Source: Burkholderiales bacterium
GTDB taxonomy: Bacteria; Pseudomonadota; Gammaproteobacteria; Burkholderiales; Burkholderiaceae_C
Assembly: GCA_017307865.1 (NCBI GenBank)
Contig: JAFKGE010000033.1
Span: 21,725-85,724, forward strand
Length of the DNA: 64,000 bases
Reading direction: 5' to 3'
Part shown: piece by piece, positions 1 through 9,312 of the stretch
How positions within the stretch are numbered: position 1 is the first letter of the stretch
Layout of the letters: every line of letters begins with the position of its first letter
Translations under genes and position numbers: made by a program
The notes under the pieces: model-generated
Seen by the model: the letters and a program-made list of their open reading frames with translations, nothing else
What the model was told of the DNA's origin: nothing
The model's database searches: none

Positions 1-237
1 GATGCGGCCGCCAAACTCGCAGCCCATGTAGACCGCCGCCAGCAGGATCAGCGCGGTCTCGGGCGGCAGCTTGAGCGCGAAGGCGATCGGCATCAGGATG
101 GCCACGCCGTTGATCGGCCCCAGGCCCGGCAGCATGCCGACGATGGTGCCGATCAGCGCGCCCAGCGCGGCCACGACCAGGTTGGTGACGGTCAGCGCGA
201 CGCCGAAGCCGTTGAGCAGGTATTGCAGCGTATCCAT
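1..237 (-). CDS. tctA: Tripartite tricarboxylate transporter large permease TctA (N-terminal part, cut by window edge)
   Basis: Only the first 79 codons are inside the window; the gene runs off the left edge. TctA is the large multi-spanning subunit of the TTT family, importing citrate-like carboxylates with the ion gradient and the periplasmic protein TctC. The visible N-terminus has the family signature: hydrophobic segments and the glycine/proline-rich stretch GMLPGLGPINGVAILMP, followed by CEFGG. The ATG (235-237) shares one base with the TGA of tctB, so the two are translationally coupled. Confidence 0.93.
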   Translation of the reverse strand, partial: MDTLQYLLNGFGVALTVTNLVVAALGALIGTIVGMLPGLGPINGVAILMPIAFALKLPPETALILLAAVYMGCEFGGRI

Positions 238-683
238 CAGCGGCCTCCCAGCAGGAAGGACAGCACGCCCGTGGGCAGCACCACGTCGAGCGCCTTGTCG
301 AACAGAAAGAACCCCACCAGGCCCAGGCCCACGCCGCCCCCCAGCGACTGCAGCAGGCTGCCGCCGAAGGCCATGCCCACCGGCACCGCCATCACGATGG
401 TGGCCAGGGTGAAGCCCAGCCACTGGAACAGCAGCACGTACACGAACACCGCGACGATCACGCCCGCCAGCGGCCGCAAGGGCACGGTGTGCAGCCAGCG
501 GTCGTTGGTGCCGGGGCGCGCCAGCAGCCAGGCGCCGCCGATGGCCAGCAGCGCCGCCAGCAGCATGGGGAAGGCGCGCGGTCCCACGGGTTCGTAGGAG
601 ATGGGCGCGGCGTAGTCCTTGGCCGCCCAGGCCATGGCGGCGCCCACCGCGATGCAGGCGGCGCCGAGAATGCGGTCACTCAT
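237..683 (-). CDS. tctB: Tripartite tricarboxylate transporter small subunit TctB
   Basis: A 148-residue membrane protein of the TctB family, the small integral subunit that pairs with TctA in the inner membrane. Four hydrophobic segments are visible, at about residues 5-22, 38-56, 71-95 and 105-135, as expected for the family. It is poorly conserved and is recognised largely by topology and its position between tctC and tctA. The ATG at 681-683 lies 62 bases after the tctC stop and starts MSDRILG; upstream in-frame reading runs antisense-like through tctC and was not used. Confidence 0.9.
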   Translation of the reverse strand: MSDRILGAACIAVGAAMAWAAKDYAAPISYEPVGPRAFPMLLAALLAIGGAWLLARPGTNDRWLHTVPLRPLAGVIVAVFVYVLLFQWLGFTLATIVMAVPVGMAFGGSLLQSLGGGVGLGLVGFFLFDKALDVVLPTGVLSFLLGGR

Positions 684-745
684 GTCGGGTCTCTCCGGAT
701 GGGGCGGCCGCAGGCAGCGGCCGCCGGCAGGGCAGTGCGCCGCCC

Positions 746-1726
746 TTACTTGGCGACGGCCAGGCCGAGGTCGGCCGCCAGCTTGGCGTAGCGCTCGACC
801 TGCTTCTTCACGTAGGCGTCGAGCTCGGCGCCGGTCAGCGCGAAGGGGAACAGGCTGCGGTCGGCGCGCAGCTTGGCGAACTCGGGCGTGGCCATCATCT
901 TGTTGAAGGTGTCGACCCAGACCTTGAAGTCGGCGTCGCTCACCTTCGGGCCCATGTAGAAGCCGCGGATGATGGGCCACTCGACGTCCATGCCCTGCTC
1001 CTTGGCGGTGGGCACGTTGGCCAGGCCGCCTTCCAGGCGCTTGTCGGCCAGCACGGCGATGACGCGGATCTTGGCGCCGGCCTTGATCTGTTCCTCGGCC
1101 TCGGACGCATCGCCCGAGTAGATCTGCACGTGGCCGCCCTGCAGCGCGGTGGTGGCTTCGCCGCCGCCCTCGAAGGCGACGAAGCGCATCTTGCGCGGAT
1201 CCAGGCCGGCCGCCTTGGCGGTGAGCGCGGCCTTCATCCAGTCCTGGCTGCCCACTGTGCCGCCGGCGCCGAACACCACCTTGCTGGGGTCGGCCTTGAT
1301 GGCAGTGACCACGTCCTTGAGCGACTTGAAGGGCGAGCTGTCGGCCACGATGATCGCGCCGTAGTCGGTGCCCACGCCGGCCAGCCAGCGCACGTCGCCC
1401 ACGTGGTAGCGGCCGAATTTGCCCTGCGCCAGGTTCAGCAGCGAGCCGCCCGAGAAGGCGACGATGGTGTTGTTCTCGTCGGGGCGCTGGGCCACGATGG
1501 CGTTGTAGGCCACCGCGCCGATGCCGCCCGGCATGTAGGTCACGCGCATCGGCGTGCTGATGTACTTGCCGTCCAGCAGGGCCGACTGCGCCAGCTTGCA
1601 GGTCAGATCGAACCCGCCGCCGGGCTTGGCCGGGGCGATGCATTCGGTCTTGTCCAGCGGGCCGGCATGGGCCAGGCCCATGCCGCCCGCCAGGGCCAGG
1701 GTCGCGAGCGCGTGCGTGAGTTTCAT
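746..1726 (-). CDS. tctC: Tripartite tricarboxylate transporter substrate-binding protein TctC
   Basis: A 326-residue periplasmic solute-binding protein (Bug/TctC family) that delivers a carboxylate to TctAB. A signal peptide is evident at residues 1-20 (MKLTHALATLALAGGMGLAH, likely cut after AHA). The two-lobed fold is indicated by conserved pieces such as CIAPAKPGGGFDLTCKLAQ near the mature N-terminus, MPGGIGAVAYN and FGAGGTVGSQDW. The start at 1726 is preceded by a good ribosome site (AAGGAGA, about 1733-1739); an upstream in-frame start at 1798 would add 24 non-signal residues and is less likely. The ligand cannot be read from sequence; the neighbouring lyase and PrpF genes hint at a C6-C7 tricarboxylate. 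Confidence 0.93.
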   Translation of the reverse strand: MKLTHALATLALAGGMGLAHAGPLDKTECIAPAKPGGGFDLTCKLAQSALLDGKYISTPMRVTYMPGGIGAVAYNAIVAQRPDENNTIVAFSGGSLLNLAQGKFGRYHVGDVRWLAGVGTDYGAIIVADSSPFKSLKDVVTAIKADPSKVVFGAGGTVGSQDWMKAALTAKAAGLDPRKMRFVAFEGGGEATTALQGGHVQIYSGDASEAEEQIKAGAKIRVIAVLADKRLEGGLANVPTAKEQGMDVEWPIIRGFYMGPKVSDADFKVWVDTFNKMMATPEFAKLRADRSLFPFALTGAELDAYVKKQVERYAKLAADLGLAVAK

Positions 1727-1858
1727 CGAGCGGTCTCCTTGAGAGTGAGCGTGGGAAAAGTCGTGCGCCGCCTCCGCGGGCGGATGGCGGGATCGCAAGG
1801 GGACTTTAGCCAGCGCGTGCTTTCAAGGCCCTTTCAAAACGCGGCACATGAATCAGGA

Positions 1859-3283
1859 TTAACCCGCGATTACCCCGGCTTCGGATGCGGCCGCCGGTGC
1901 ATGCGGCAGGTGCAGGCGCACCGCCAGGCCGCGGCCGCCGGGGCCGGGCGCCAGTTCGAGCCGGCCGCCGTGCCGTTCGGCCACGGCGCGCGCGATGGCC
2001 AGCCCCAGGCCGCTGCCGCCGGCGCGCGCCTGGCGGCCGCGAAAAAAGCGCTCGCTGGCGTGGGGCAACTCGTCGGGTGCCAGGCCGGGCCCGTCGTCCA
2101 GCACCGCCAGCACGGCCTCGGTGCCGGCATCGTCCACGCGCACCGTGACGTGGCTGCCGGCCGGTGTGTAGCGCAGCGCGTTGTGCACCCCGTTGGCCAG
2201 CGCCTCGCGCAGCAGGGTGGGGTTGAGCGAGACCTCCAACGTGGGAACGCCGCTTTCAAAGCCCAGGTCGATGGCGGCGGCGCGCGCGCGCGGCCACCAT
2301 GCGCGCGTCAACTCGCGTGCCAGCGCCACCAGGTCGACCGTTTGCCGATCGAGATCGGCGGCGTCGGCGCGCGCCAGCGCCAGCATCTGGTTGACTTGGC
2401 GCGTGGCCTCGTCCAGCTGCTGGCGCATGGCCTGCAAGGCCTCGCGCACTGGGCCGGGCGCCGCCTCGCGCAGCGCGAAGTCGACCTGGGTGACCAGGGT
2501 GGTGAGCGGCGTGCGCAGCTGGTGCGAGGCGTCGTCGACGAAGCGCCGGCGTGCTTCGCTGGCCTGCTGGTGGCGCGCCATGTGGTGGTTGATGGCGGCC
2601 ACCAGCGGGCGCGCCTCGGTGGGCACCGCGTCTTCGGGGATGGGCGTCAGGTCCTCGGGCGAGCGCGCCTGCACCTCGGCCGACAGGCGCGCCAGCGGCC
2701 GCAGCGCCCAGCCGGTGGCCGCGGCCATCAGCGCCAGCGCCAGCGCCACCAGCAGGGCGTTGCGCGTGACGGCCTCCAGCAGCAGGGCGCGCGTGAAGTC
2801 CTGGCGCGAGCTCAGGGTCTCGGCCACCTGGATGATGACGCGCGGCTTGTCGACGTGCCCGGCCAGCGGCGGGTCGAGCACCCGCGTGTACGAGCCCAGG
2901 CGCACCAGCTGGTCGTGGTAGCGTGCGTCGCGAAAGCGCGGCCGGCCGTTGATCAGCGTGGCATCGGGCGGCGGCAGGTCGGTGTTGCCGATCTCGACCA
3001 GGCCGTCCTCGCTGGCGACGCGAAAGTACACCGCGCCGCCGGCCGTGAGCTCGAAGAACTCGAGCATGGTGTAGGGCAGCTCGACCCCCAGGCCGCCGCT
3101 GCTGGTGCTGATGTTGGCGTCGATGGCCTTGATGGCACCCGCCAGCGAGCGGTCGTAGGCGGCGTTGGCGGCGGCCGCGGCGGTGCGCCAGGCGCCCCAC
3201 AGGCCGATGCCCGAGGCCAGCACCATGCCCACGGCCAGCACCACCACCAGCGTGCGGCGCAGGCTGGCGCCGCGCAGGGTCAT
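1859..3283 (-). CDS. tctE: Sensor histidine kinase, TctE type
   Basis: A 474-residue membrane sensor kinase, partner of TctD. Transmembrane segments lie at about residues 10-30 and 165-192 and bracket a periplasmic sensor domain of the 2CSK_N type. The dimerisation/phosphoacceptor helix contains DASHQLRTPLT with the phosphorylated histidine at about 254. The ATPase domain has an N box (NGVHNALRYTP), G1 (DDGPGLA) and G2 (GGSGLGLAI). A ribosome site GGAGGG precedes the ATG. The gene is 67 bases downstream of tctD and just upstream of tctC on the same strand, so it probably senses the transported carboxylate and controls tctCBA. Confidence 0.93.
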   Translation of the reverse strand: MTLRGASLRRTLVVVLAVGMVLASGIGLWGAWRTAAAAANAAYDRSLAGAIKAIDANISTSSGGLGVELPYTMLEFFELTAGGAVYFRVASEDGLVEIGNTDLPPPDATLINGRPRFRDARYHDQLVRLGSYTRVLDPPLAGHVDKPRVIIQVAETLSSRQDFTRALLLEAVTRNALLVALALALMAAATGWALRPLARLSAEVQARSPEDLTPIPEDAVPTEARPLVAAINHHMARHQQASEARRRFVDDASHQLRTPLTTLVTQVDFALREAAPGPVREALQAMRQQLDEATRQVNQMLALARADAADLDRQTVDLVALARELTRAWWPRARAAAIDLGFESGVPTLEVSLNPTLLREALANGVHNALRYTPAGSHVTVRVDDAGTEAVLAVLDDGPGLAPDELPHASERFFRGRQARAGGSGLGLAIARAVAERHGGRLELAPGPGGRGLAVRLHLPHAPAAASEAGVIAG

Positions 3284-3350
3284 CGGCAGGCCCTCCGCGC
3301 GGCGCGCTCCAGACCATGCTCCAAACGGCGGGAGGTTGGCACCGGGTGTC

Positions 3351-4019
3351 TCATGCCGCCGGCTCCAGCACGTAGCCCAGGCCGCGCAGCGTGGTGATGC
3401 GCACGCCGCTGCCGTCCAGGCGCTTGCGCAGGCGGTGCACCAGCACCTCGACGGCCTCGGGGCTGACGTCCTCGGCGTCGGACACCACGCGGTCGAGGAT
3501 TTCGGTCTTGGACAGCGGCTCGCCCAGGTGCTGGATCAGCACGCGCAGCACGGCATGCTCGCGCGGGGTCAGCGCCAGCGGCTGCCCGTGCAGGGCAAAG
3601 CTCTTGGTGGCGGCGTCCCAGGCCAGCGGGCCGCAGCTCTGGTGCCAGTGCGCGCTGCCGCGCGCGCGCCGGATCAGGGCGTGCAGGCGGGCCTCCAGCT
3701 CGGCCAGGTCGAAGGGCTTGGCCAGGAAGTCGTCGGCGCCCTGGTTGAGCGTGCCCACGCGCGCCATCAGCGAGTCGCGCGCGGTCAGGATCAGCACTGG
3801 CAGTCGCTCGTCGCGCGCGCGCAGGGCCGTCAGCACCTGGTGCCCGTCCAGCCCCGGCAGGCCCAGGTCGAGCACCAGCGCGTCGTAACTGCGCGCCGCC
3901 AGGCTGGGCAGCACGTCGCGGCCGTCGCTCACCCAGTCGGCCAGCAGGCCGCCGCGCTCCAGCGCGCGCGCCAGCCAGTTGGCCAGGTCGGGCTCGTCTT
4001 CCGCCAGCAGGATGCGCAT
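3351..4019 (-). CDS. tctD: Response regulator, TctD type (OmpR/PhoB family)
   Basis: A 222-residue transcription factor with an N-terminal receiver (acidic residues E7/D8, phospho-acceptor D51 in VLDLGLPG, K101-type lysine in FLAKPFD) and a C-terminal winged helix (about 130-222, ending TTLRGLGYVLEP). It is transcribed divergently from the lyase gene at 4065, with 45 bases between the two starts, so it may control both the transporter operon and the lyase-prpF pair. The ATG at 4017-4019 was chosen because the receiver begins directly with MRILLAEDEP; the long upstream extension in this frame is antisense to the lyase gene. Confidence 0.93.
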   Translation of the reverse strand: MRILLAEDEPDLANWLARALERGGLLADWVSDGRDVLPSLAARSYDALVLDLGLPGLDGHQVLTALRARDERLPVLILTARDSLMARVGTLNQGADDFLAKPFDLAELEARLHALIRRARGSAHWHQSCGPLAWDAATKSFALHGQPLALTPREHAVLRVLIQHLGEPLSKTEILDRVVSDAEDVSPEAVEVLVHRLRKRLDGSGVRITTLRGLGYVLEPAA

Positions 4020-4064
4020 GGGGGCTCTCCTCGTTGGGTAGCATCGTCGGTCTGGAGATGCCAC

Positions 4065-4937
4065 ATGACCGCCAAAGATACTCGCAAAACCCTGCTGCAA
4101 CTGGCGCAGCAGCGGCAGGCCACCCTGGTGCCGGGGGCCTTCAACGCGCTGTCGGCGCGCCTGATCGAGGAGCTGGGGTTCGAAGCCATCTACGTCAGCG
4201 GCGCCGGCGTGACCAACATGAGCCTGGGCCTGCCCGACCAGGGCTTCATGGGCCTGGCCGAGATCGCCGAGCACACCCAGCGCATCCGTGACGTGGTGCG
4301 GCTGCCGCTGATCGTCGACGCCGACACCGGCTTCGGCAACGCCGTCAACGTCTACCACACGGTGCGCCGGCTCGAGCGCGCCGGCGCCGACTGCGTGCAA
4401 CTCGAAGACCAGACCAGCCCCAAGCGTTGCGGCCATTTCAGCGGCAAGGACGTGGTCGACACCGCCGAGATGGTGGGCAAGATCCGCGCCGCGGTCGATG
4501 CGCGGGCCGATAGTGGCCTGCTGGTGATGGCGCGCACCGACGCGGCCGCCGTGCACGGCTTCGACGCCGCCGTCGAACGCGCCGCGCGCTACGCCGAGGC
4601 GGGTGCCGACATCCTGTTCGTCGAGGCGCTGACCGAGGCCGGGCAGGTGCGTGCGCTGCCCGGACTGCTCAACCGCCCGCTGCTGATGAACCTGGTGCTG
4701 GGCGGGCGCACGCCGGTGCTGCCGCAGGCCGAGCTGGCCGCCGCCGGCTATGGCCTGGTGCTGTACGCCAATGCCGCTTTGCAGGCGGCCGTGGCCGGCA
4801 TGACGCGGGCGCTGGGGCAGCTGAAGGCCACGGGCGCGCTGAGCGAAGACCCGGTGCTGGTGGCGCCCTTTGCCGAGCGCCAGCGCCTGGTGAACAAGCC
4901 GGCGTGGGACGCGCTGGAGCAGCGCTATGCCGACTGA
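4065..4937 (+). CDS. Isocitrate lyase/PEP mutase family protein (methylisocitrate lyase-like)
   Basis: A 290-residue enzyme of the ICL/PEPM superfamily, which cleaves or forms C-C (or P-C) bonds next to a carboxylate in a TIM barrel using Mg2+. Visible signatures are the metal-binding IVDADTGFGN and the mobile active-site loop PKRCGHFSGK, whose cysteine is the catalytic residue of lyases (isocitrate, methylisocitrate and dimethylmalate lyases) rather than of PEP mutases. The start ATG 4065 follows GGAG. It overlaps the PrpF-like gene by 11 bases, forming a two-gene operon opposite tctDE-tctCBA. I infer cleavage of an imported tri- or dicarboxylate or a derivative; PrpB, 2,3-dimethylmalate lyase or oxaloacetate decarboxylase activities are all possible. 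Confidence 0.88.
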   Translation: MTAKDTRKTLLQLAQQRQATLVPGAFNALSARLIEELGFEAIYVSGAGVTNMSLGLPDQGFMGLAEIAEHTQRIRDVVRLPLIVDADTGFGNAVNVYHTVRRLERAGADCVQLEDQTSPKRCGHFSGKDVVDTAEMVGKIRAAVDARADSGLLVMARTDAAAVHGFDAAVERAARYAEAGADILFVEALTEAGQVRALPGLLNRPLLMNLVLGGRTPVLPQAELAAAGYGLVLYANAALQAAVAGMTRALGQLKATGALSEDPVLVAPFAERQRLVNKPAWDALEQRYAD

Positions 4938-6078
4938 GACCATCGCCATCGCCGCCACCTTCATGCGCGGCGGCACCAGCAAGGGCCTGTTCTTCCTGCC
5001 GACCGACCTGCCGGCCGAGCCCGCGGCGCGCGACGCGCTGCTGCTGCGCGCCATCGGCAGCCCCGACCCGTACGCGCGCCACATCGACGGCCTGGGCGGC
5101 GCCACGTCGAGCACCAGCAAGGTGGTGCTGGTGCAGCGCTCGGCGCGGCCCGGCTGCGATGTGGACTACCTGTTTGGCCAGGTCGCCATCGACCAGCCGC
5201 TGATCGACTGGAGCGGCTCCTGCGGCAATCTGGCGGCCGCCGTCGGCCCGTTCGCGCTGCACGCTGGCCTGGTCGATGGCGCACCGGCTGACGGACTGGC
5301 CACCGTGCGCATCTGGCAGGCCAACCTGGGCCAGCGCATCGTCGCCCATGTGCCGATGCAGGGCGGGCAGGTGCGGGAGCTGGGCGACTTTGTGCTGGAC
5401 GGCGTGCCGTTTGCGGCGGCCGAGATCCGGCTCGACTTTCTGGACCCGGCCGGTGGCGGCGGCCTGCCGCTGCTGCCCACGGGTCGGGTGCAGGACGTGC
5501 TGCCGGTGCCAGGCCTGGGGCCGGTGCCGGCCACGCTGGTCAACTCGGGCAACGCCACCGTGATCGTGCCGGCGGCGAGCCTGGGCCTGGCGGGCACCGA
5601 GCTGCCGGCGCAGCTGAACACCGACGCGGCGCTGCTGGCGCGCTGCGAGGCCGTGCGCGCGCAGGGCGCCGTGGTCATGGGCCTGGCCGCCACGCCGGCG
5701 CAGGCCACGCGCGAGCGCCCGGCCACGCCCAAGCTGGCGCTGGTGGGCGCGCCCGCCGACTACGTCGCCAGCGACGGCCGGGCGGTGGCCGCCGGCCAGA
5801 TGGACGTGCTGGTGCGCATGGTGTCGATGGGGCAGTTTCACCACGCGCTGCCGGGCACTGGCGCGATCGCGCTGGCCTCGGCCGCGGCGCTGCCCGGCAC
5901 GCTGCTGGCGCCCTGGAGCGGCGAGGGTACCGGCCTGCGCATGGGCCACCCGTCCGGCTGCATCGAGACCGAAGCCGAGGCGGCGCAGGACGCCGACGGC
6001 GCCTGGCGCATCCGCCGCGTCAGCGTCAGCCGCAGCGCGCGGCGGCTGATGACGGGTCAGGTCTGGGTGCCGCGCTGA
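4927..6078 (+). CDS. PrpF-family isomerase (aconitate/oxalomesaconate-type)
   Basis: A 383-residue member of the PrpF family, two diaminopimelate-epimerase-like halves that shift double bonds in unsaturated tricarboxylates (2-methylaconitate in the methylcitrate cycle, 4-oxalomesaconate in gallate catabolism). The family N-terminus is clear: FMRGGTSKGLFF, then DGLGGATSSTSKVV and SGSCGNLAAAVG, which holds the active-site cysteine. It starts inside the end of the lyase gene (11-base overlap). No acnD, prpC or prpD is nearby, so a complete methylcitrate cycle is not shown here; with the TTT transporter alongside, the pair more likely processes an imported tricarboxylate. Confidence 0.87.
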   Translation: MPTETIAIAATFMRGGTSKGLFFLPTDLPAEPAARDALLLRAIGSPDPYARHIDGLGGATSSTSKVVLVQRSARPGCDVDYLFGQVAIDQPLIDWSGSCGNLAAAVGPFALHAGLVDGAPADGLATVRIWQANLGQRIVAHVPMQGGQVRELGDFVLDGVPFAAAEIRLDFLDPAGGGGLPLLPTGRVQDVLPVPGLGPVPATLVNSGNATVIVPAASLGLAGTELPAQLNTDAALLARCEAVRAQGAVVMGLAATPAQATRERPATPKLALVGAPADYVASDGRAVAAGQMDVLVRMVSMGQFHHALPGTGAIALASAAALPGTLLAPWSGEGTGLRMGHPSGCIETEAEAAQDADGAWRIRRVSVSRSARRLMTGQVWVPR

Positions 6079-6093
6079 TCACGCGGTGCTGGC

Positions 6094-7353
<1,260 letters not shown>

Positions 7354-7369
7354 GGTTGGCTCCTTGTGA

Positions 7370-7424
7370 GAAAAATCGGGCTCCAGCCCAGGTGGATCAA
7401 GCGCGAGAAGCTATGATTTTTGAG
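7370..7424 (-). repeat. Family A dispersed repeat at the end of the APH-like gene
   Basis: Minus-strand reading: AATCATAGCTTCTCGCGCTT, GATCC and GGGCTGGAGCCCGATTT. The TAG inside ATCATAG is the stop codon of the APH-like gene. Confidence 0.8.
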
Positions 7425-8499
7425 TAAACCGCCAGGCCAACTCGGCCATCGGCCGGGCGCGCGCGCCGTTGGCCCGCGCCTGCTCGCTGCTGGCGGTGCC
7501 GGCCTCCACCCGCTTGGCGATGCCCTGCAGGATGGCGGCGATGCGGAACATGTTGTAGGCCAGGTAAAAGTTCCAGTCCGGCGCCAGCTGCTCGGGCGTG
7601 GCAAAGCCGGTGCGTTCGCAGTAGCGGCGGATGTAGTCCTGCTCGCGCGGGATGCCGAGCGCCGCCAGGTCGAGCCCGCCGATGCCGCGGAACTGGCTGG
7701 CGTCGATGTGCCAGGACATGCAGTGGTAGCTGAAGTCGGCCAGCGGGTGGCCCAGCGTCGACAGCTCCCAGTCCAGCACGGCCAGCACGCGCGGCTCGCG
7801 CGGGTGAAAGATCAGGTTGTCGAGCCGGAAGTCGCCGTGCACGATGGACGTCAGCTCGGTGCGGGCGCTGGCCGGCATGTGGGCCGGCAGCCATTCGATC
7901 AGGCGATCCATCTCGGGGATGGGCTGGGTGACCGAGGCCAGGTACTGCTTGCTCCAGCGGCCGATCTGGCGCTCGAAGTAGTTGCCGCTCTTGCCGTAGT
8001 GCTCCAGGCCCTGGGCCTTGAAGTCCACCGTGTGCAGCGCGGCGATGACGCGGTTCATCTCGTCGTAGTGGGCGCCGCGCTCGGCCGGCGTCATGCCGGG
8101 CAGGCCCTGGTCCCACAGCACGCGGCCCTCGACGAACTCCATGATGTAGAAGGCGCGGCCGATGACGGCCTCGTCCTCGCACAGCGCATGCATGTGCGCC
8201 ACCGGCACGGCCGTGCCCGCCAGGCCCTTCATGACCGCGAATTCGCGCTCGATGGCGTGCGCCGAGGGCAGCAGCTTGGCCACCGGCCCCGGCTTGGCGC
8301 GCATGACGTAGGTGCGCCCCGGCGTGACGAGCTTGTAGGTGGGGTTGGACTGCCCGCCCTTGAACATCTCGACCGTGAGCGGGCCGACAAAGCCCGCGAC
8401 GTGCTGCGTCATCCAGGCCGCCAGGGCGGCGACGTCGAAGGCGTGGGGGGCGGAGACCGGGCGCGTGCCCACGAAGGCGTCGGTGGGGTTGCTGCTCAT
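7411..8499 (-). CDS. Phosphotransferase family protein (APH-like, ACAD10/11 kinase-domain type)
   Basis: A 362-residue aminoglycoside-phosphotransferase-fold protein. The catalytic loop reads IVHGDFRLDNLIF and the metal-binding segment VLDWELSTLGHPLADFSY, both diagnostic of this clade. In mammals the equivalent domain is fused to ACAD10/11 and phosphorylates 4-hydroxyacyl-CoAs; here the dehydrogenase is the next gene downstream. The last codons and the TAG stop (7411-7413) fall inside a family A dispersed repeat (about 7370-7424), so the true ancestral C-terminus may have been changed by the repeat. Antibiotic resistance is not implied. Confidence 0.9.
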   Translation of the reverse strand: MSSNPTDAFVGTRPVSAPHAFDVAALAAWMTQHVAGFVGPLTVEMFKGGQSNPTYKLVTPGRTYVMRAKPGPVAKLLPSAHAIEREFAVMKGLAGTAVPVAHMHALCEDEAVIGRAFYIMEFVEGRVLWDQGLPGMTPAERGAHYDEMNRVIAALHTVDFKAQGLEHYGKSGNYFERQIGRWSKQYLASVTQPIPEMDRLIEWLPAHMPASARTELTSIVHGDFRLDNLIFHPREPRVLAVLDWELSTLGHPLADFSYHCMSWHIDASQFRGIGGLDLAALGIPREQDYIRRYCERTGFATPEQLAPDWNFYLAYNMFRIAAILQGIAKRVEAGTASSEQARANGARARPMAELAWRFTQKS

Positions 8500-8521
8500 G
8501 TCGGTCTCCCGGATGTCGTCG

Positions 8522-9241
8522 CTAGGTTTCGCCCTCGCCGATGCGCAGCAGCGCCACGCGATCGCGCACGATGAGGCCGGCCGGCTCGATGCGGATGACC
8601 GCCTCGCGCTCCATGGTTTTCAGCTCCTGGTTGACGCGCTGGCGCGAGGCGCCCAGCAGCTGCGCCAGCTCTTCCTGCGCCAGTTGCAGCGAGATGCGCA
8701 GCTCGTCGTCCACCGGCGTGTTGGGCACGCCGTAGCTGCGCGCCAGGTGCAGCAGCTGCTTGGCCAGGCGCGCGCGCAGCGGCAGGCTGCTCAGGTCCTC
8801 CACCTGGCCGAACAGCAGCCGGATGCGCCGCGCCTGCAGGCGCATCAGCGCTTCGTACAGCTCGTTGTGCTGGGCCAGGATCTTTTGAAAGTCGGCGCGC
8901 GTCACGCACAGGATGGTGGTGGCGCCATGGGCGTAGGTGTCGTGCGTGCGCCGGTCGCCGTCGAACATGGCCACGTCGCCGAACCACACGCCCGGCTCCA
9001 CGTAGGTCAGGGTGATCTGCTTGCCCGCCAGCGTGGTCGAGCTGACGCGCACCGCGCCCTTGGCGCAGGCCACCCACAGCTCGGGGCTGTCGCCCCGGGC
9101 GCTGATCAGGTCGCCGTCGTGATAGCGTTTGACGAATGCGCATCGAAGAATGTCGTGCCGAAGCGAAGGGGAGAGCGAGGCGAACCAGCGTCCGCCGTTG
9201 ATCGCCTCTCGTTCCTCCATGGTAAGAATGGGCTCGTCCAT
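8522..9241 (-). CDS. Crp/Fnr family transcriptional regulator
   Basis: A 239-residue regulator with an N-terminal cyclic-nucleotide-binding-like beta-barrel (about 15-135, e.g. GVWFGDVAMFDGD) and a C-terminal helix-turn-helix (about 155-225, AQEELAQLLGASRQRVNQEL). No cysteine cluster of an FNR iron-sulfur type is present. It is 22 bases upstream of the kinase-like gene on the same strand and probably controls this acyl-CoA operon. Start is uncertain: ATG at 9241 is used, but a TTG at 9265 sits close behind a GGAGG and would add eight residues. Confidence 0.9.
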   Translation of the reverse strand: MDEPILTMEEREAINGGRWFASLSPSLRHDILRCAFVKRYHDGDLISARGDSPELWVACAKGAVRVSSTTLAGKQITLTYVEPGVWFGDVAMFDGDRRTHDTYAHGATTILCVTRADFQKILAQHNELYEALMRLQARRIRLLFGQVEDLSSLPLRARLAKQLLHLARSYGVPNTPVDDELRISLQLAQEELAQLLGASRQRVNQELKTMEREAVIRIEPAGLIVRDRVALLRIGEGET

Positions 9242-9312
9242 GGCCTGTCGTTTGAGTGACTGCAAAAGCCTCCATTGTCACGCGGGAGACCGGCGCGGTC
9301 GGCGCGGGCGCG

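Noticed and set aside
1130..3397. Long plus-strand open frame antisense to tctC and tctE (755 codons), and similar long frames elsewhere (e.g. 9256-11946, 17717-19867, 27300-29195)
   Set aside because: In this GC-rich DNA stop codons are rare in the frame opposite third codon positions. The translations are Arg/Gly/His/Gln-rich without domains, while the opposite strand encodes clear family members.
4065..6078. prpBF of a methylcitrate operon
   Set aside because: prpC, prpD and acnD are absent and the neighbours are a tricarboxylate transporter and TctDE; a propionate role cannot be claimed.
7411..8499. Aminoglycoside resistance gene
   Set aside because: The APH fold here belongs to the ACAD10/11-associated clade next to an acyl-CoA dehydrogenase gene.
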